A DNA stretch of 7,548 nt, taken from contig CALBUZ010000060.1 in NCBI GenBank assembly GCA_937969105.1, forward strand, positions 1 to 7,548, written 5' to 3'. Under the pieces are notes generated by a model that saw only the letters and a list, made by a program, of their open reading frames with translations, was not told the DNA's origin and ran no database searches. A program made the position numbers and the translations under genes. Shown piece after piece: positions 5,381 through 7,548 of this stretch. The DNA comes from an uncultured Collinsella sp. (lineage in GTDB: Bacteria; Actinomycetota; Coriobacteriia; Coriobacteriales; Coriobacteriaceae). Each line of letters opens with the position of its first letter. The first letter of the stretch is position 1.

Positions 5381-7548
5381 CTAGCGGTCCGGCTCGTGCT
5401 CGATCGAGTCAACGACGCCGTTCATGACGTCGTCTCCCGTGAGCGCGCCGAGCAGCGTGGCAAAGCTGCGAGCCACGGGGAAGACCTCGGCGTCGGTTGA
5501 CGCCTGCGCGGCCTCAACGAGCACGCCGATGACGCGCTCCGTGGGCGCGAGGGGAACGCCGGCGGCTTCGAGCGTCTCGTCGACGCTTGCCGGCTCGACG
5601 GGCTCCGTGCCGCCGAGCGCGCGCATCGTGTGCAGCTCGAACGCCGCGGCGCCAGTGCACGCGGCGCGGCTCACGGCAGCCTTCTGGTAGCAGGCGTCCG
5701 CCACGTCGGTGCGTCCGCGCTTCCACTCGATGAAGGCAAGGCGGTAGTAGCCCACGCCAATCCCCTGCGGGTCAAAGGCAACGTCGAGCCAGCGCCTGAG
5801 CTCGGATGCCGCCGCGTCGAGGTCGCCCTCGAGCTCGTGGCAGCGCACGATCCGCAGCACGCTGGCCATGTCGAGCGGGTCGAGGTCCTGGGCGCGGCGG
5901 GCAAAGCCGAGTGCCTCGGCCGTGCGCCCCTGGGCGAGAAGGGCGCTCGACATGAGCAGCTGCGCGCCGTAGTAGGCGTCCGGCACGAGGTGCGTGCGCT
6001 CGCCGGGACGGGCGAGCAGCCGGTTGTAAAGCGTGCGCGAGACATAGCTCATGAACTGGCGCCAGGTGTCGTCGCCCGCGTCCGCATAGGTGTCGAGCGA
6101 GTCGATGGGGGCGAGCATGTCCGTGAGCACCTCGATGGCCTCGGCATAGCTGCCCTGCTGGAGCAGCTCCATGGCCTGGTCGCAGGAGCGGGAGAGCTCG
6201 TCTCCCTCCACGAAGTCGTCGACAAAGGCGATCGCATCGTCTCCGGAGAGCGTGCCGTCGATGAGCCGTCCCGCCGTGCGACGGCCGGCCTCGCGCACCG
6301 TGAGGTCCGGGTCGTTCTCGGTGAGGCGCAGGATACGGCGCACGGAGCGCTCCGTGGAGCCGCCAAGCTCGCGGACGACCTCCTGGGCCTTGGTGGCGCG
6401 GCGGGCGCTCTCGTTGATGGAGAGGTCGCAGACGTGCTCGGCCCCGAGCAGGCTTGCCTCAAAGCTCGGCAGGACCCTGCCGGAGAGGTCGACCGTCTCA
6501 TAGCGGCCGCTGGGGCAGAAGCGCTCCGAGTCGAGCTCGAAGCCCTGCTCGATCGCGACGAGCGACTCGTTCTCCGTCGAGAAGCGGATGCCCAGCTCGC
6601 GGGCGAGCCTGCGGGCGTCGAAGTCCTCGGACAGGTCGTGCTCGCGAAGCGCCTCGCGGCTGACGTCTCCCGAGACGAGACAGGCGTGACGCGACGGCGT
6701 CTCCAGGCAGACGGCTACGAAGACGTGGCACAGGCGCCTGGAGCTACGGAAGGCGTGTGCGGCCAGCCGCAGGGCGCAGCGCAGGGCGTAGTCGGTCGCC
6801 ATGCGCTCGCGCATCTGGTGCGAGGCCGGCAAGATGCGGTCGAGCCCTGAGGACCACACGGAGGCGGGCTGGGCGCCTGCCGGCACGAACGAGGCCACGA
6901 TTGCGGCGTCCCCGCCCATGAGGTTCACGCGGAAGCGCGCCGAGAGGCGCAAGGGGAGCCTGAACGTCTCGATGCCCGCCGCGATCGTCTGCCTCACGCC
7001 CCACTCGCCGAGCATGTCGCTCATGCTCGCGCAGGCGATGGGCTCGGCGCCGAGCTGCGCGGTGATGGAGCCCGCGAGCGCCTGGTTGAAGCGATAGCAG
7101 TCCTCGAGCGTGACGTCTGCGCGGTCCATGTCGCCGTCGGCGTGCTCGACGAAGTGCTCCCACGCGAACAGCGCGCGGTTGAGCGCGCCCTCGACGGCCA
7201 GGACGCGCAGCATGTCTCCCCAGGCAACTGAGGAGTCGGATGCGCGAAGGTAGAACGTGTGGCTTCTGTTGGTCCTGATGACGGAGAGCTCGGGCCAGCG
7301 AGCGTCTGCGTCCAAGATGCCGGCTTCGCGAAGCCCACGGGCAAGGTAGCTCGAGATGGCGTCTGGCCGGGCGGCCTGCCCCTCGTCCGCGCGGCGCTCG
7401 GCGTGCTCGACCCTTCTCGTGAGGCTCCTGAGCTTGGAGATCGGGTCAGCAGCCTGGAAGAGCTCGCGGGCGAGGTCGTCCATGTCCACGGGCCTGGGCG
7501 CGGGGTCGAGCGCGGGCTCGGCGGGCTTGTGGGAGGGCCCAGGTGCGG
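5381..7548 (-). CDS. Large helical-repeat (TPR, HEAT-like) protein, 5' partial
   Basis: I do not recognise this as a named gene. The frame ends with TAG at 5383-5381 and stays open to the right edge. The codons upstream of the GTG at 7489 and the ATG at 7483 encode a Pro/Ala-rich stretch (PAEPALDPAPRP) with no ribosome binding site, so the true start is probably outside the window. Counting from 7489, 702 residues are visible and no signal peptide or membrane helix is seen. Residues about 1-350 are a mixed alpha/beta region without a motif I can name. Residues about 360-430 look like HEAT-type helical pairs (SVRRILRLTENDPDLTVREA). Residues about 434-606 contain TPR-like units, for example SYAEAIEVLTDML, GRTAEALGFARRAQDLDP, GDLDAAASELRRWLDV and GRTDVADACYQKAA. 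Such repeats usually mediate protein-protein contacts in the cytoplasm. It is rich in Arg, Glu and Asp, and its third positions seem even more G/C-biased than ygiQ. Function unknown. Confidence 0.75.
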   Translation of the reverse strand, partial: APGPSHKPAEPALDPAPRPVDMDDLARELFQAADPISKLRSLTRRVEHAERRADEGQAARPDAISSYLARGLREAGILDADARWPELSVIRTNRSHTFYLRASDSSVAWGDMLRVLAVEGALNRALFAWEHFVEHADGDMDRADVTLEDCYRFNQALAGSITAQLGAEPIACASMSDMLGEWGVRQTIAAGIETFRLPLRLSARFRVNLMGGDAAIVASFVPAGAQPASVWSSGLDRILPASHQMRERMATDYALRCALRLAAHAFRSSRRLCHVFVAVCLETPSRHACLVSGDVSREALREHDLSEDFDARRLARELGIRFSTENESLVAIEQGFELDSERFCPSGRYETVDLSGRVLPSFEASLLGAEHVCDLSINESARRATKAQEVVRELGGSTERSVRRILRLTENDPDLTVREAGRRTAGRLIDGTLSGDDAIAFVDDFVEGDELSRSCDQAMELLQQGSYAEAIEVLTDMLAPIDSLDTYADAGDDTWRQFMSYVSRTLYNRLLARPGERTHLVPDAYYGAQLLMSSALLAQGRTAEALGFARRAQDLDPLDMASVLRIVRCHELEGDLDAAASELRRWLDVAFDPQGIGVGYYRLAFIEWKRGRTDVADACYQKAAVSRAACTGAAAFELHTMRALGGTEPVEPASVDETLEAAGVPLAPTERVIGVLVEAAQASTDAEVFPVARSFATLLGALTGDDVMNGVVDSIEHEPDR

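Noticed and set aside
5630..6850. 406-codon open frame on the plus strand opposite the TPR gene
   Set aside because: It is a mirror frame expected from extreme G/C third-position bias. Its product is low-complexity with no motif, and the minus-strand frame is longer and shows repeat structure.
1..7548. CRISPR array, tRNA, rRNA, transposase or integrase gene
   Set aside because: No regularly spaced repeats, no tRNA-like cloverleaf and no transposase or recombinase motifs were seen; the only repeats are the short ones listed.

Overview
The window looks like chromosomal DNA from a high-GC actinobacterium. The best fit is a gut Coriobacteriia member of the Collinsella type. The basis is strong G/C third positions, G-rich Shine-Dalgarno sequences, a YgiQ with long basic tails and the gene repertoire. 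This placement is inference; no rRNA or marker gene is present to prove it.

Layout from left to right. (1) Positions 1-849 (+) hold the 3' end of an ABC importer gene that fuses the end of a NitT/TauT/SsuC-type permease to a compact ATPase in one reading frame. (2) Positions 850-1064 are non-coding. They carry three tandem 7-bp motifs spaced exactly 10 bp apart, then a 5' leader able to fold into a long stem. (3) Positions 1065-1286 encode a small RelB/DinJ-type ribbon-helix-helix antitoxin with no recognisable toxin beside it. The downstream partner, read on the same strand after 23 nt, is a CPBP (CAAX/Abi) membrane protease at 1310-2221. A 27-bp imperfect tandem repeat lies across the junction. 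(4) The protease gene meets ygiQ (radical SAM, minus strand, 2218-4350) tail to tail, and the two stop codons share one CTAG. (5) The divergent region 4351-4600 contains a perfect 12-bp inverted repeat. (6) yoaK (DUF1275 membrane protein, 4601-5287, +) ends in a strong intrinsic terminator. (7) Positions 5381 to the right edge (minus strand) encode most of a large helical-repeat (TPR, possibly HEAT-like) protein of unknown function whose N-terminus lies outside the window.

ygiQ, yoaK and the TPR gene look like ordinary housekeeping or unknown chromosomal genes with no clear joint function. The most interesting segment is about 900-2221. It combines a candidate phased operator, a structured leader, a toxin-less antitoxin and a CPBP protease in what looks like a single transcription unit. 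It might be a degraded toxin-antitoxin locus or an unusual antitoxin-like regulator controlling a membrane protease. The sequence alone does not decide between these.
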